64,000 nucleotides of DNA from assembly GCA_016937575.1 (NCBI GenBank), contig JAFHKN010000002.1, positions 1,054,001 through 1,118,000 of the forward strand, written 5' to 3'. The translations under genes were made by a program, and so were the position numbers. Position 1 is the first letter of the stretch, and each line of letters starts with the position of its first letter. Of this stretch, positions 1 to 7,986 are shown piece after piece. The notes under the pieces are model-generated. The model was not told the DNA's origin. It did not search any database and was given only the letters and a program-made list of their open reading frames with translations. Source of the DNA: Roseomonas aeriglobus. Its GTDB lineage: Bacteria > Pseudomonadota > Alphaproteobacteria > Sphingomonadales > Sphingomonadaceae.

Positions 1-1
1 G

Positions 2-1468
2 ACGCTCGCCAACGTGTACCAGTCGATCGAGCATGATCATGAGATCATTCCGGTCATCAACAAGATCGACCTGCCCTCCGCCGAGCCCGAGAAGGTCAAG
101 ACCGAGATCGAGGAGATCATCGGCCTCGACGCGTCGAACGCCGTCCTGTCCTCGGCCAAGTCGGGGATCGGCATCGAGGAGATCCTGGACGCGATCGTCG
201 AGCGCATTCCGGCGCCCAAGGGCGACGCCGACGCGCCGCTCAAGGCCATGCTGGTCGACAGCTGGTACGACCCGTATCTGGGCGTCGTCATCCTGGTCCG
301 CGTCATCGACGGCATGATCAAGAAGGGCCAGCAGGTCAAGTTCATGGCGACCGGCACGACCCACCTGATCGACCGCGTCGGCGCCTTCCGCCCCAAGCTC
401 GAGAACCTGCCCGACCTGGGGCCGGGCGAAATCGGCTTCATCACCGCGCAGATCAAAGAAGTCGCCCAGGCCCGCGTCGGCGACACGCTGACCGATGCGA
501 AGAAGCCCGCCGCCGAGCCGCTGGAGGGCTTTAAGGAAGTCCAGCCGGTCGTGTTCTGCGGCCTGTTCCCGGTCGACGCCGCGGACTTCGAAAAGCTGCG
601 CGAGAGCATCAGCAAGCTGCGTCTGAACGACGCCTCGTTCAGCTTCGAGATGGAGACGTCGGCGGCGCTCGGCTTCGGCTTCCGCTGCGGCTTCCTGGGC
701 CTGCTGCACCTGGAGATCATCCAGGAACGGCTGATGCGCGAATACGACCTCGACCTGATCACCACCGCACCGTCGGTGGTCTATCAGATCGAGCTGACCC
801 ACGGCGGCGGGCACATCGACCTGCACAACCCCGCCGACATGCCCGAGCCCAACAAGATCGAGACGATCAGCGAGCCGTGGATCCAGGCGGTCATCTACGT
901 CCCCGACGAATATCTGGGCTCCATCCTGAAGCTGTGCCAGGACCGCCGCGGCATCCAGAAGAACCTGACCTATGTCGGCGGCCGCGCCCAGGCGACCTAC
1001 GAACTGCCGCTCAACGAAGTCGTGTTCGATTTCTACGACCGGCTGAAGTCGCTGTCGAAGGGCTATGCCAGCTTCGACTATGAACAGATCGGCTATCGCG
1101 AAGGCGACCTGGTCAAGATGGGCATCCTGGTCAACGAAGAGCCGGTCGATGCGCTGAGCATGATCGTCCACCGCTCCACCGCCGAAACGCGCGGCCGCGG
1201 CATGGTCGAGCGGCTGAAGGAACTGATCCCGCGCCACATGTTCAAGATTCCCATCCAGGCCGCGATCGGCGGCAAGGTGATCGCCCGCGAGACGATCAGC
1301 GCGCTGCGCAAGGACGTGACCGCGAAATGCTACGGCGGCGACGCGACGCGCAAGCGGAAGCTGCTGGACAAGCAGAAGAAGGGCAAGGCGAAGATGCGGG
1401 AATATGGCTCGGTGAGCATCCCGCAGGAGGCGTTTATCGCGGCGCTGCGGATGGGTGACGACGCCTGA
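2..1468 (+). CDS. lepA: Elongation factor 4 (LepA), 5' end outside window
   Basis: Ribosome-associated translational GTPase that back-translocates or remodels stalled elongating ribosomes. 488 residues are visible of about 600; the frame is open through the left edge, so the P-loop and switch regions lie outside. Seen here: the G4 motif NKID at about residue 20, a G5-like SAKSG at about 51, the EF-G-like domains, and the LepA-specific C-terminal tail [20 protein letters not shown]. The stop TGA is at 1466-1468. No obvious terminator follows, only a short GC-rich hairpin. Intact and confidently assigned apart from the missing N terminus. Confidence 0.97.
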   Translation, partial: TLANVYQSIEHDHEIIPVINKIDLPSAEPEKVKTEIEEIIGLDASNAVLSSAKSGIGIEEILDAIVERIPAPKGDADAPLKAMLVDSWYDPYLGVVILVRVIDGMIKKGQQVKFMATGTTHLIDRVGAFRPKLENLPDLGPGEIGFITAQIKEVAQARVGDTLTDAKKPAAEPLEGFKEVQPVVFCGLFPVDAADFEKLRESISKLRLNDASFSFEMETSAALGFGFRCGFLGLLHLEIIQERLMREYDLDLITTAPSVVYQIELTHGGGHIDLHNPADMPEPNKIETISEPWIQAVIYVPDEYLGSILKLCQDRRGIQKNLTYVGGRAQATYELPLNEVVFDFYDRLKSLSKGYASFDYEQIGYREGDLVKMGILVNEEPVDALSMIVHRSTAETRGRGMVERLKELIPRHMFKIPIQAAIGGKVIARETISALRKDVTAKCYGGDATRKRKLLDKQKKGKAKMREYGSVSIPQEAFIAALRMGDDA

Positions 1469-1478
1469 GGCTAGCGAG

Positions 1479-1497
1479 CGGATTGCGCAGCAATCCG
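1479..1497. repeat. Short hairpin behind lepA
   Basis: Perfect 8-bp stem CGGATTGC / GCAATCCG around a GCA loop, not followed by a T tract. The rest of 1469-1731 is non-coding GC-rich spacer that turns AT-richer after about 1590. I see no gene in it. Confidence 0.4.
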
Positions 1498-1731
1498 GGA
1501 GCTAGACGAAGACCAGCGTCGCGCCCGGCCGGCGGCGCCACAAGCGCCGACCGACGACGCGGCTTTGCCGCGTCGGGTTGGATGTCGGCTTTGCGCCCCA
1601 ATTACTTACGTTTAGTTTGGTTCAGCGCAATTTTGCAACCTGCCGTTCGGCGTCTCGCTTACGGCCGCAATAGTTCTCACCAGAATTCTTATATGGTGGA
1701 TACATAGTGCCCTTTATGTGAGTTTGGCGTG

Positions 1732-2301
1732 CTATTCGGCCGGCAATGCGGGAGGGGAAACCGAACCCTGATCAGGCACAATTGGAAACTCCTGCTGAAA
1801 GGTGCCAAAATGTATAAGAAGCCGCTGGAGCCTCAATATTCGATGCTGTCGCCCTGGGATACTCATCGCCCGCGCTGCTGCATCTTCACAGTCGAACACT
1901 AGGGCGCGAAGCTCGCTAATGCATTCTTCTTCAATCGCCACCCGCTCTTCCGTCCATCGTCGAACATCATCCACCGTTGGCGAGGTCAGAAGGAAAATGT
2001 CCGAATAGAGGCGACTCCATCGTTTCATCCATTGAGCATGCGCAGTCCCAGCAGGACCTAGGCGCAAGATGACCTGGACGAGCGATATAACAGTGACGGT
2101 GGCGGCACCGATCTTTGCAAGCCAGCCAGGCGAGCCAGCCATCAGATCGCCAAATGCCGAGGCGCCGGCAGCGATGGTTACGAGGGTAAATAGCGTGTCA
2201 AGGTTGCTTAGAAAGGCCGCTCGGCGCCGATGATATCTGGAGGAGTACTCTGCGCGATATAGTAGCTGCCAGCGGCACTCCTCCAACTCATCCTGCGTCA
2301 C
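1732..2301 (-). CDS. SLATT-like two-transmembrane protein
   Basis: 189 residues with GTG start at 2301. An N-terminal amphipathic part containing YRAEYSSRYHRRR (residues 15-27) is followed by two hydrophobic helices at about 33-54 and 60-82, then a long charged helical C-terminal region. This layout fits the SLATT class (SMODS/SLOG-associated two-TM effectors, thought to act as membrane pores in conflict systems). The family call is by pattern, not alignment. The start overlaps the stop of the 47-residue gene upstream (GTGA), and there is no Shine-Dalgarno before it, so translation is probably coupled. A+T content is higher than in the flanking core genes, suggesting acquisition. It could also be an unrelated two-TM protein. 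Confidence 0.62.
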   Translation of the reverse strand: MTQDELEECRWQLLYRAEYSSRYHRRRAAFLSNLDTLFTLVTIAAGASAFGDLMAGSPGWLAKIGAATVTVISLVQVILRLGPAGTAHAQWMKRWSRLYSDIFLLTSPTVDDVRRWTEERVAIEEECISELRALVFDCEDAAARAMSIPGRQHRILRLQRLLIHFGTFQQEFPIVPDQGSVSPPALPAE

Positions 2302-2441
2302 TTTTTTGGACGAGGAGGAGGAGCTTGCTCCGATGTGGTGCGGCCCGTCTGACTTTTGTTGCCGTATCCGTCGTTAAGCGGCTTTGGCGGTTGTTGAGGT
2401 GAAGGCTGGTTCCGACCGCCGCCACGTTTGTCTTCTGCCAT
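2298..2441 (-). CDS. Small Pro/Lys-rich hypothetical protein (47 aa)
   Basis: Starts at ATG 2441 behind an AGGAG-type ribosome site (AACGCTAGGAGATAGGGAT precedes the start) and stops at 2298-2300, overlapping the GTG of the SLATT-like gene. The product is hydrophilic, rich in Pro, Lys, Gly and Gln, starts MAEDKRGGGRNQPSPQQPPK and ends QAPPPRPKK; it is probably disordered. The strong ribosome site and the 4-base overlap with the next gene argue that it is real. I do not recognise a family. It may regulate or chaperone its membrane-protein neighbour, or just serve as the translation lead-in. Confidence 0.6.
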   Translation of the reverse strand: MAEDKRGGGRNQPSPQQPPKPLNDGYGNKSQTGRTTSEQAPPPRPKK

Positions 2442-2462
2442 ATCCCTATCTCCTAGCGTTGG

Positions 2463-2493
2463 ACAATAAGAGAACATCGCGTCTATGAGTCAA
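2463..2493 (-). promoter_or_regulatory. Possible promoter of the 47-aa/SLATT pair
   Basis: On the minus strand TTGACT (2493-2488) is followed after 19 bases by TATTGT (2468-2463), 21 bases before the small gene's ATG. The spacing is long, so this is a weak call. It would make the pair independent of the broken gene upstream. Confidence 0.25.
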
Positions 2494-2567
2494 GGGCTGG
2501 GGTCTTATAACCGCTCTCTATCCATTCGCTGTTGCTCGTATCGCCCGGAGCGCTCGCCAGTGGACAT

Positions 2568-3623
2568 CTAAAGTCCGTACAATAAGGTTGCCGCGTGACG
2601 CACCTCGCCGGGCGTCGTAGCGATAATAGTCCTCAAATACTCTAGAAACTCACTGCCTCGGTTGAGGGAAAAAATACGAGCGCGATAATCGAGCTCAGCG
2701 ACGCAACGCTTGTGGCGGAGGAGTTCAGCGCACTCATTATCGATGAACATGGCGTCCACGTATGGCGCGTAGGCGGCTATCGCCGACACGTCGCCCATGA
2801 AGCCCGCTGACGGCTTCTTCTTCCTCCCGTTTGCGAATTGGTCGGCGAGCGCTGCGAAAAGGTATGCGAGCAGCTTACCGAAGGGCTGCTCGCGATTTTG
2901 CGGCCAGCTCCAAAATTCTTGCACCTTAGCATTGAGCTGCTCCTCGGCTATGCCGATTTGACTGAATAGCCGCCGCAAAAGCTGCAGTTCCCGCATGGCG
3001 AAGCCCTGCGAAAAATTGAGCAAGGCAAACACGTCGTTGTCGGCCAGCCCCCTCTCAAAGCTGTTCTGAGCGGCTCGTAGCCCCTCGATGCGACTCTCGT
3101 GGTACGCGCCGAGTTCTTGGGCAAGCACCTGGTCAAAGCCCATGCCCTGGGCAATCCATCTATCGGTGAGCTGGCTGACGGACTCGCCGATCTGTTGTCT
3201 ACTTTGACGGGTTTCGCCGGTGAAGCTGCTCCAATCCATCCTCACGCTTACCCGGATGTCCGGCAGCCACTCGTTGCGAGACCCGTCCAAGATCTCGTCA
3301 ATGTTCGTGTTGACGACCGGCGCTAGCCCCTTCACGTACGCCGCTGCGAAACTCTCGACCTGGCTAAACTGAATTTCACTTGCGTCGGTGAACCGTATGT
3401 CGCCGCCAATATGCTCTTGGGTATCGCGAAGCTCCTTGGGAAACGGGCTAACGATGGTTTCGTTATGGTGGATGTCCGAGTGCGGGAGTACGACCTGTTG
3501 GAGAAGCACCGCCTGGGTCACCAGATCAGAGAACTCTGTCCAGAACTCGGTTCGCTTGTCTGGTCTACGCGTGCCCGTCCGTAATTTGTGCAGCTCGCTG
3601 AAAACGAATTGGTCGAGATAGAT
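2568..3623 (-). pseudogene. Zinc-ribbon/PIN-like protein, 3' part (split by IS)
   Basis: Downstream part of a gene cut by the IS at 3624-6485. In frame above the first internal GTG (3521) it reads IYLDQFVFSELHKL directly from the IS edge, so the original start was not here. With the part at 6486-6672 and one copy of the AGAT duplication removed, the frame is continuous for 412 residues. Candidate PIN-like acidic residues in that numbering are D65 (in YLDQ), E116 (HHNET), D339 and D351/D356 (YVDAMFIDNE). PIN folds are metal-dependent RNases; this assignment rests on the acidic layout only. It lies 126 bp upstream of the small Pro-rich gene on the same strand. A remnant starting at GTG 3521 could be translated but would lack the zinc ribbon and first acidic motif. 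Confidence 0.7.
3620..3623. repeat. Target-site duplication AGAT, left copy
   Basis: AGAT directly precedes the left terminal repeat and recurs at 6486-6489 directly after the right one. A 4-bp duplication fits some IS3 subgroups. Confidence 0.85.
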
Positions 3624-3682
3624 TGACCTGCTCCCCGGAAATCATGCCATTGATAAGTTAGCTCGTCAGATGGAGACGAGTG

Positions 3683-3946
3683 ATGCGGCGAGGCCGATTT
3701 ACCGAGGATCAGATCATTGGCGTGCTGCGCGAGCATGAGGCTGGCGTGAAGACCGCCGAGCTATGCCGGAAGCACGGGATCAGCGACGCGACGTTCTACA
3801 ACTGGAAGGCGAAGTATGGCGGTATGACCGTGTCAGAGGCGGCGCGGTTGCGGACGCTGGAAGACGAGAACCGCCGGCTGAAGAAGCTGCTGGCGGAGTC
3901 GATGCTGGACGTGTCGGCGTTGAAGGATCTGCTGGGAAAAAACTGA
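3683..3946 (+). CDS. IS3-family transposase OrfA
   Basis: 87 residues from ATG 3683 (a GTG lies directly before). N-terminal helix-turn-helix (FTEDQIIGVLREHEAGVKTA, then the recognition helix around ISDATFYNWKAKYGG) binds the IS ends; a C-terminal leucine-zipper-like helix (LRTLEDENRRLKKLLAE) mediates oligomerisation. It ends in the heptamer A_AAA_AAC (3937-3943) directly before TGA, the classical signal for -1 slippage into OrfB. Intact, but with OrfB broken it can act only as a DNA-binding inhibitor. Confidence 0.92.
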   Translation: MRRGRFTEDQIIGVLREHEAGVKTAELCRKHGISDATFYNWKAKYGGMTVSEAARLRTLEDENRRLKKLLAESMLDVSALKDLLGKN

Positions 3947-4492
3947 CCCGGTCTGTGGATCGCTACGCTGCGGTGGAGAAGCTGATGGCCGACCACGGCT
4001 TCTCCGAGCGTCGCGCCTGCAGGCTGATCGGGGTCAACCGGTCGGCGTGGCAATATGAGCCGCTTCGCGGAAGGGACGATGCTGTCCGCGCGCGGATGCG
4101 CGAGATCGCCAACGAGCGTCGTCGGTTCGGCTATCGCCGGCTGGCGATCCTGCTCAGGCGGGAGGGCAAGGGCATGAACCTGAAGAAGGTGTACCGGCTA
4201 TACCGCGAGGAGCGGCTGACGGTGCGCAAGCGTGGCGGTCGCAAGCGAGCGCTGGGAACGCGGGCGCCGATGGCGATCCCGCAGGAACCCAACCACCGCT
4301 GGTCGCTCGACTTCGTGTCGGATGCATTGGCCTGCGGCCGGCGGTTCCGTATGCTGAACGTCATCGACGACTACAGCCGGGAGTGCCTGGCGTGCATTGT
4401 CGATACCTCGTTATCAGGCCGGCGCGTCGTCCGCGAGCTCGCCGCCATCGCCGAACGTCGCGGGCTGCCGTGCATGGTGGTCAGCGACAACG
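3942..4492 (+). pseudogene. IS3-family transposase OrfB, 5' part
   Basis: Read in the -1 frame after the slippery site (GKKLTRSVDRYAAVEKL). Contains the HTH_21 region (FGYRRLAILLRREG) and the first catalytic Asp in HRWSLDFVSD, and ends inside the second catalytic motif at CMVVSDN. There the IS110-type element begins; the natural continuation [12 protein letters not shown] is found at 6157. The codons beyond 4492 belong to the inserted element. Confidence 0.9.
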
Positions 4493-4730
4493 TCCTATGT
4501 CGGGAAGCAGCGGCGGGTTTTGGCCAGCAGATATCCATGCGCCGACAACCGTCGGCGCGGCATGCAATCTGAGCCAGATGGCTCCCACCGTCAACGGGAT
4601 CGCTCCCTGCCATAGCAAACACAGGATCCAGCAGCGCCGAGGCGGCCGTGGTCCTCACCATCCTTAAAACGAGATACGCACCCAGGTGGAAGGCCCGAAC
4701 ATTATCTACAGGGTCGCTCGACGAGCGCCC
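4493..4730 (-). ncRNA. Candidate bridge-RNA region of the IS110-type element
   Basis: Non-coding stretch downstream of the transposase stop. It contains a perfect 8-bp hairpin at 4539-4558 (GCGCCGAC, loop, GTCGGCGC) and a second at 4571-4584 (GAGCC, loop, GGCTC). IS110-family elements encode a structured guide RNA whose loops pair with donor and target; in the IS1111 subgroup it sits in this position. On the minus strand the stretch includes TCCCGTTG, identical to the uninterrupted target across the insertion point. The RNA itself is inferred; ends are not defined. Confidence 0.4.
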
Positions 4731-6002
4731 TCACGGCACTTGCAGAGAGGGGTCCTTCCACCTGGCATCCGACCGTTCGAGGAACGGCCGGTACTCTGTC
4801 CCCGTCTTGATGACGGCGTGAGCCACGCGCGCCATCTTGGCGGTGAGCGCCGTCATCGCCTTGCGGCGACGGTCGGCATCGTCCGCGTGCCCGGCGACAT
4901 ATCGTCCGAGCTTGTCGCGGAAGCTGTTGTCGCGCTGACGCGCGGCGACCTGGGCAGCCATCCAGAAGGTCCGGCGCAGGCGCGCATTGCCGTACTTGGA
5001 CAGCTTCGTGCGGCCACGGAACGTGCCTGACTGACACGTTGCGAGATCGAGACCGCAGAACTTCAGGAACTGACGATGATGGTTGAAGCGCCGCAGATCA
5101 CCGGCCTCGGCCAGGATGGTCAGCGCGTTGATCGGACCGATGCCCGGAATGTTGCGCAGCAGCTGGTAGTCGACGTCATCGGCGAGCCGCGCATGGGCCA
5201 GCCGCTCGATCTCGTCTCGCTGGTGGATGAGGCTGCGGCCCTGCGCGATGACCATGCGGAACATGGTGATGGCGGCTGAGTTCTCCGGCACCGGCAGTGC
5301 CGTCGAGGCGGACGCCGTCTCGTAGATGTCGTTGATGAGGCGTGCCTTGGAGACCTTGCGGCCGATGAGCGGCCATGCCGCGGCCGAGAACGCCTCGCGG
5401 TCCAGCGCCGTGATGGTGGCCGGCGTCGGAAACCGCTCGATGAGCGCCAGGAACCAGTCGGACCGGCTGTTGCCTGCGAAGCGGGCGATCTCGGGGAAGT
5501 ACAGCGGCAGGTAGTGGGTCAGGATCCGATGCCAGGTCTGCGTCTTCATCCTTGAGATCGTCTCGTGAGTCTTCGAGAGCTCCTGCAGGTCGTTGATTCC
5601 GGCCACCAGCGGGTCGACGTAGCGCTGCGTCGCACCGATCCGCAGCATGTGCAGGATGACCTGCGCGTCCTTGGAGTCGTTCTTGTCCCAGCCGTTGTGC
5701 AGCGCCTCGCGCGTTCTGGCGAGCGCGACCGACGAGATGAGGCGCAGCTCGAACCCTGCCGTCAGCAGCCGGTGCGCCAGCGTACGATGGTAATTACCCG
5801 TCGCCTCGAACCCGACGATGATAGGGCGCCCGATAGCAGCGAGTTGCTCGGCAAAGCCGTCATAGTCCTGCCTGGTCGCCATGACGGTCATCCGCCGGCG
5901 CCGGCCGCCTTCCGGTCGCTCGATGAGAACCTCCTGTCGGCTCTTGGACATGTCGATGGCTACCAGCACGGCGCCGGCAGGCGTAGAGGTGAGCTTGGTC
6001 AT
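4731..6002 (-). CDS. IS110-family DEDD transposase/recombinase
   Basis: 423 residues from ATG 6002, chosen because GGAGG lies 10 bases upstream and the family begins near here; a longer frame reaches 6065. The RuvC-like domain shows D17 (VAIDMSK), E66 (GFEATGNYH) and D109/D112 (KNDSKDAQVI), the DEDD set. The C-terminal Transposase_20 domain has the helix-hairpin-helix-like IPGIGPINALTILAEAGD and the conserved Ser region QSGTFRGRTKLSKYGNARLR. It carries out RNA-guided insertion and excision of its own element. No frameshift seen. Confidence 0.95.
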   Translation of the reverse strand: MTKLTSTPAGAVLVAIDMSKSRQEVLIERPEGGRRRRMTVMATRQDYDGFAEQLAAIGRPIIVGFEATGNYHRTLAHRLLTAGFELRLISSVALARTREALHNGWDKNDSKDAQVILHMLRIGATQRYVDPLVAGINDLQELSKTHETISRMKTQTWHRILTHYLPLYFPEIARFAGNSRSDWFLALIERFPTPATITALDREAFSAAAWPLIGRKVSKARLINDIYETASASTALPVPENSAAITMFRMVIAQGRSLIHQRDEIERLAHARLADDVDYQLLRNIPGIGPINALTILAEAGDLRRFNHHRQFLKFCGLDLATCQSGTFRGRTKLSKYGNARLRRTFWMAAQVAARQRDNSFRDKLGRYVAGHADDADRRRKAMTALTAKMARVAHAVIKTGTEYRPFLERSDARWKDPSLQVP

Positions 6003-6070
6003 GGTCGGTCGGCCTCCAAAGTGTTGTCTCGACAACCTCACTTTAGATACCTGCTGACCGGCCATGGCTT

Positions 6071-6118
6071 GCCCTGATGAAGTCTGCGGCCGCTACGCGG
6101 CCTTGTCTTCATCAGGGC
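6071..6118. repeat. Long hairpin in the left end of the IS110-type element
   Basis: GCCCTGATGAAG (6071-6082) pairs with CTTCATCAGGGC (6107-6118), and between them GGCCGC-TAC-GCGGCC forms an inner stem. It lies between the element's outer end and its transposase promoter, where it could block read-through or be part of an RNA. Confidence 0.6.
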
Positions 6119-6156
6119 CATAGCGGCTCCCGAACCAGCGCTTCCCAATGTGCTAC

Positions 6157-6468
6157 GGGACCGAGCTGACCAGTCACGCCGTCCTTGCCTGGTGCCAGGA
6201 CACCGGGGTCGAGTGGCATTACATCGCGCCCGGCAAGCCGCAGCAGAACGGCTTTGTAGAGTCGTTCAATGGTCGCTTGCGCGACGAGTGCCTGAACGAG
6301 CACTTGTTCCCCTCGCTGGCTGCGGCGAGGCGGATCATCGCGGCATGGCGGGCGGACTACAACACCGTGCGTCCGCACAGCAGTCTTGGCGGGTTGGCAC
6401 CCGCCGAGTTCACCAACCGCCCCCGCCAAGGGCATAAGGAAAACGAAGCTAACTTATCAGCGGCCTGA
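6157..6468 (+). pseudogene. IS3-family transposase OrfB, 3' part
   Basis: Continues the DDE domain from [17 protein letters not shown] to the catalytic Glu in [19 protein letters not shown], and then the usual C-terminal segment [18 protein letters not shown]. Stop at 6466-6468, 5 bases before the right terminal repeat. Separated from its 5' part by the nested element. Confidence 0.9.
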
Positions 6469-6485
6469 AAATGGGGAGCAGGTCA

Positions 6486-6672
6486 AGATGACACGCTTGT
6501 TGAGGGCGGGAAGCAATTCATTATGCGAGTAGCGGCAGCGTTTGCACCGTTTGCGCACGCTGTCCTTGTCTATCGAGAGTCGTCCGAAAGTGCCCGGCGT
6601 TTGACACTTGGGGCATGTTTCAAACGGTGGCTGCTCCCAACTGAACCCGTTAGGCAAAGTTGGCCGCTTCAT
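6486..6672 (-). pseudogene. Zinc-ribbon/PIN-like protein, 5' part (split by IS)
   Basis: Starts at ATG 6672 and codes 62 residues before the IS edge. It has two Cys pairs, CPKC at 20-23 and CKRC at 43-46, a zinc-ribbon arrangement, and then LLPALNKRVI. Joined to 3619-2568 it continues as YLDQFVFSEL with no frame change. As it stands the frame runs into the IS and stops at 6457. The ribosome site before ATG 6672 is weak. The A+T content resembles the 3' part, consistent with one acquired gene. Confidence 0.72.
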
Positions 6673-6890
6673 GAATAGAGGCCGGTCGTACGATCCATGT
6701 GCGCATCTTTCGCGTTCTAGCTAGTGGGATGCAACTGGAGAGCGCCGCGTCTCCTGTGCAAAGAGCGAGGGCATTACCTTCGTGGGACAGCGTAGCGACG
6801 GATCGCGACGGCTTATGCCTGGCACATTTTCCATGTCCGCATTTGCCGACCCTTCTATATGCCGCCGGTCGGCGACTGGCCCAATGGCCC

Positions 6891-7856
6891 TCACTCCCCA
6901 CACCACTTCGCCCAAGCCTCATCACTCCCCGTCGCCTCCCACAACGCCTGCGCCTCGGCCATCATCGCCTTCGCCCGCCGCTGCGCCTGCGCCCGCGCGT
7001 CCTTCCCGTAGCATTCCACGCCGAACCCGTTCTGCACGCGCGGCAGGCGCACCGGGGGGCGGGGTGGGTCGCCGATGCGGTCCCAGACCTTTTGTCGGAT
7101 TTCGGCCAGGATGTCGCTCATCGGGTCGGCATAGGGCTCGTCGCCCCGGCGCACGCCGTTTTCGTCGAAACCGGTGCAGCGATCGATCAGCGCGGCGCTG
7201 TGCCCGCCGACGACCATGACCAGTTCGAGGAAGCTCAGCTGGCGCAGCGTGTAGTCGGCGGCGACGACGCGACCTTCGAGGCGGAGGTTGCGTTCCTGGA
7301 TGACCTTGGCCTCATATTGTTTCAGCATCAGGCCGAACAGGCGCTTGTTCTCCGCCTCGTCATTCCGGAGCGCGAGGCGTTCGGCCTTTTCGGCTTCCTT
7401 CTTTTCGCGCGCGATCGTGTCGGGGTGTTTGGTGCCTTCGCGTAAGCGCCCCGCCGGCGTGCCGTATTTCGCAGGCATGTGGTGGCGCAGGATGAACATC
7501 AGCAGCTTGTCGTTGTACCGCCGCTTCTCGCCGACCTGTTCGCCCTTCCAGAAGATGGGGACAGGCGTGCCTTCGCGTGCGCGGTCGATGGCGATGTCGG
7601 CGAGGGATTGGACGCCGTGGTCGAGCGCATCGGCCCAGGCGGCGGCGAATTCCTCGGCGCCCGGCTGGCGGCGCAGATGATAGGCGCCTTCGGTACTCAT
7701 GTTGATGCGGCGCGCGGCGGCGGTGACCGATCCCGTTTCCGCGAGCGCGGCGATGAAGGCGCGTTGCCGCTCCGCGGTCCAGCCGTCGAAGCGATATTTG
7801 CGGGGGACGGGCGTGAAGTCACGCACCGGGCGAACGGAGGGGACCATGTCTTGCAT
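6891..7856 (-). CDS. Terminase-small-subunit-like HTH protein
   Basis: 321 residues from ATG 7856; a longer frame reaches 7910. Residues about 30-80 (RAFIAALAETGSVTAAARRI, then MSTEGAYHLRR) form a helix-turn-helix like those in phage terminase small subunits. The middle is Lys/Glu-rich and probably coiled (EKKEAEKAERLALRNDEAEN); the end is Ala/Arg-rich. No terminase large subunit, portal or capsid gene is nearby, so a domesticated DNA-binding protein is as likely as a phage remnant. Function unknown. Confidence 0.65.
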   Translation of the reverse strand: MQDMVPSVRPVRDFTPVPRKYRFDGWTAERQRAFIAALAETGSVTAAARRINMSTEGAYHLRRQPGAEEFAAAWADALDHGVQSLADIAIDRAREGTPVPIFWKGEQVGEKRRYNDKLLMFILRHHMPAKYGTPAGRLREGTKHPDTIAREKKEAEKAERLALRNDEAENKRLFGLMLKQYEAKVIQERNLRLEGRVVAADYTLRQLSFLELVMVVGGHSAALIDRCTGFDENGVRRGDEPYADPMSDILAEIRQKVWDRIGDPPRPPVRLPRVQNGFGVECYGKDARAQAQRRAKAMMAEAQALWEATGSDEAWAKWCGE

Positions 7857-7986
7857 GGCGCGCGTATATAACCAGATAGGTTCGTGTAGGAAAATGGTTT
7901 TTGGCGTCACGCTGTAAAAATAAGCGGTGACACCCCTCCGTCAGGCCTGTGGCCTGCCACCTCCCCTTGCAGGGGAGGAAGGGCGG

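Larger units (their letters stand above)
4493..6156 (-). mobile_element. IS110/IS1111-type element nested in OrfB
   Basis: The bases between SDN and GTEL codons of the host transposase are replaced by about 1.66 kb carrying a DEDD-type transposase on the minus strand. The junctions share ACG, so the edges are ambiguous by up to 3 bases. There are no terminal inverted repeats, but GGGAAGC lies about 9 bases inside both ends in inverted orientation (near 4502 and 6146). Sub-terminal repeats and a longer non-coding stretch behind the transposase (about 238 bp) than ahead of it (about 154 bp) favour the IS1111 subgroup. Transposase frame is intact, so the element may still be active. Confidence 0.85.
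3624..6485 (+). mobile_element. IS3-family element interrupted by an IS110-type element
   Basis: Ends are inverted repeats: TGACCTGCTCCCC at 3624-3636 and its complement at 6473-6485, flanked by AGAT duplications. OrfA and OrfB overlap through a -1 slippery site, and OrfB is a DDE integrase-fold transposase, which together define IS3. The 4-bp duplication and the OrfA sequence suggest the IS407-like subgroup (inference). Without the inner element the IS would be about 1.2 kb, the usual IS3 size. The inner insertion inactivates OrfB, so this copy cannot move unaided. Confidence 0.9.

Noticed and set aside
6699..7445. 248-residue plus-strand frame over the terminase-like gene
   Set aside because: Composition is that of an antisense frame, and the minus strand carries a coherent HTH protein.
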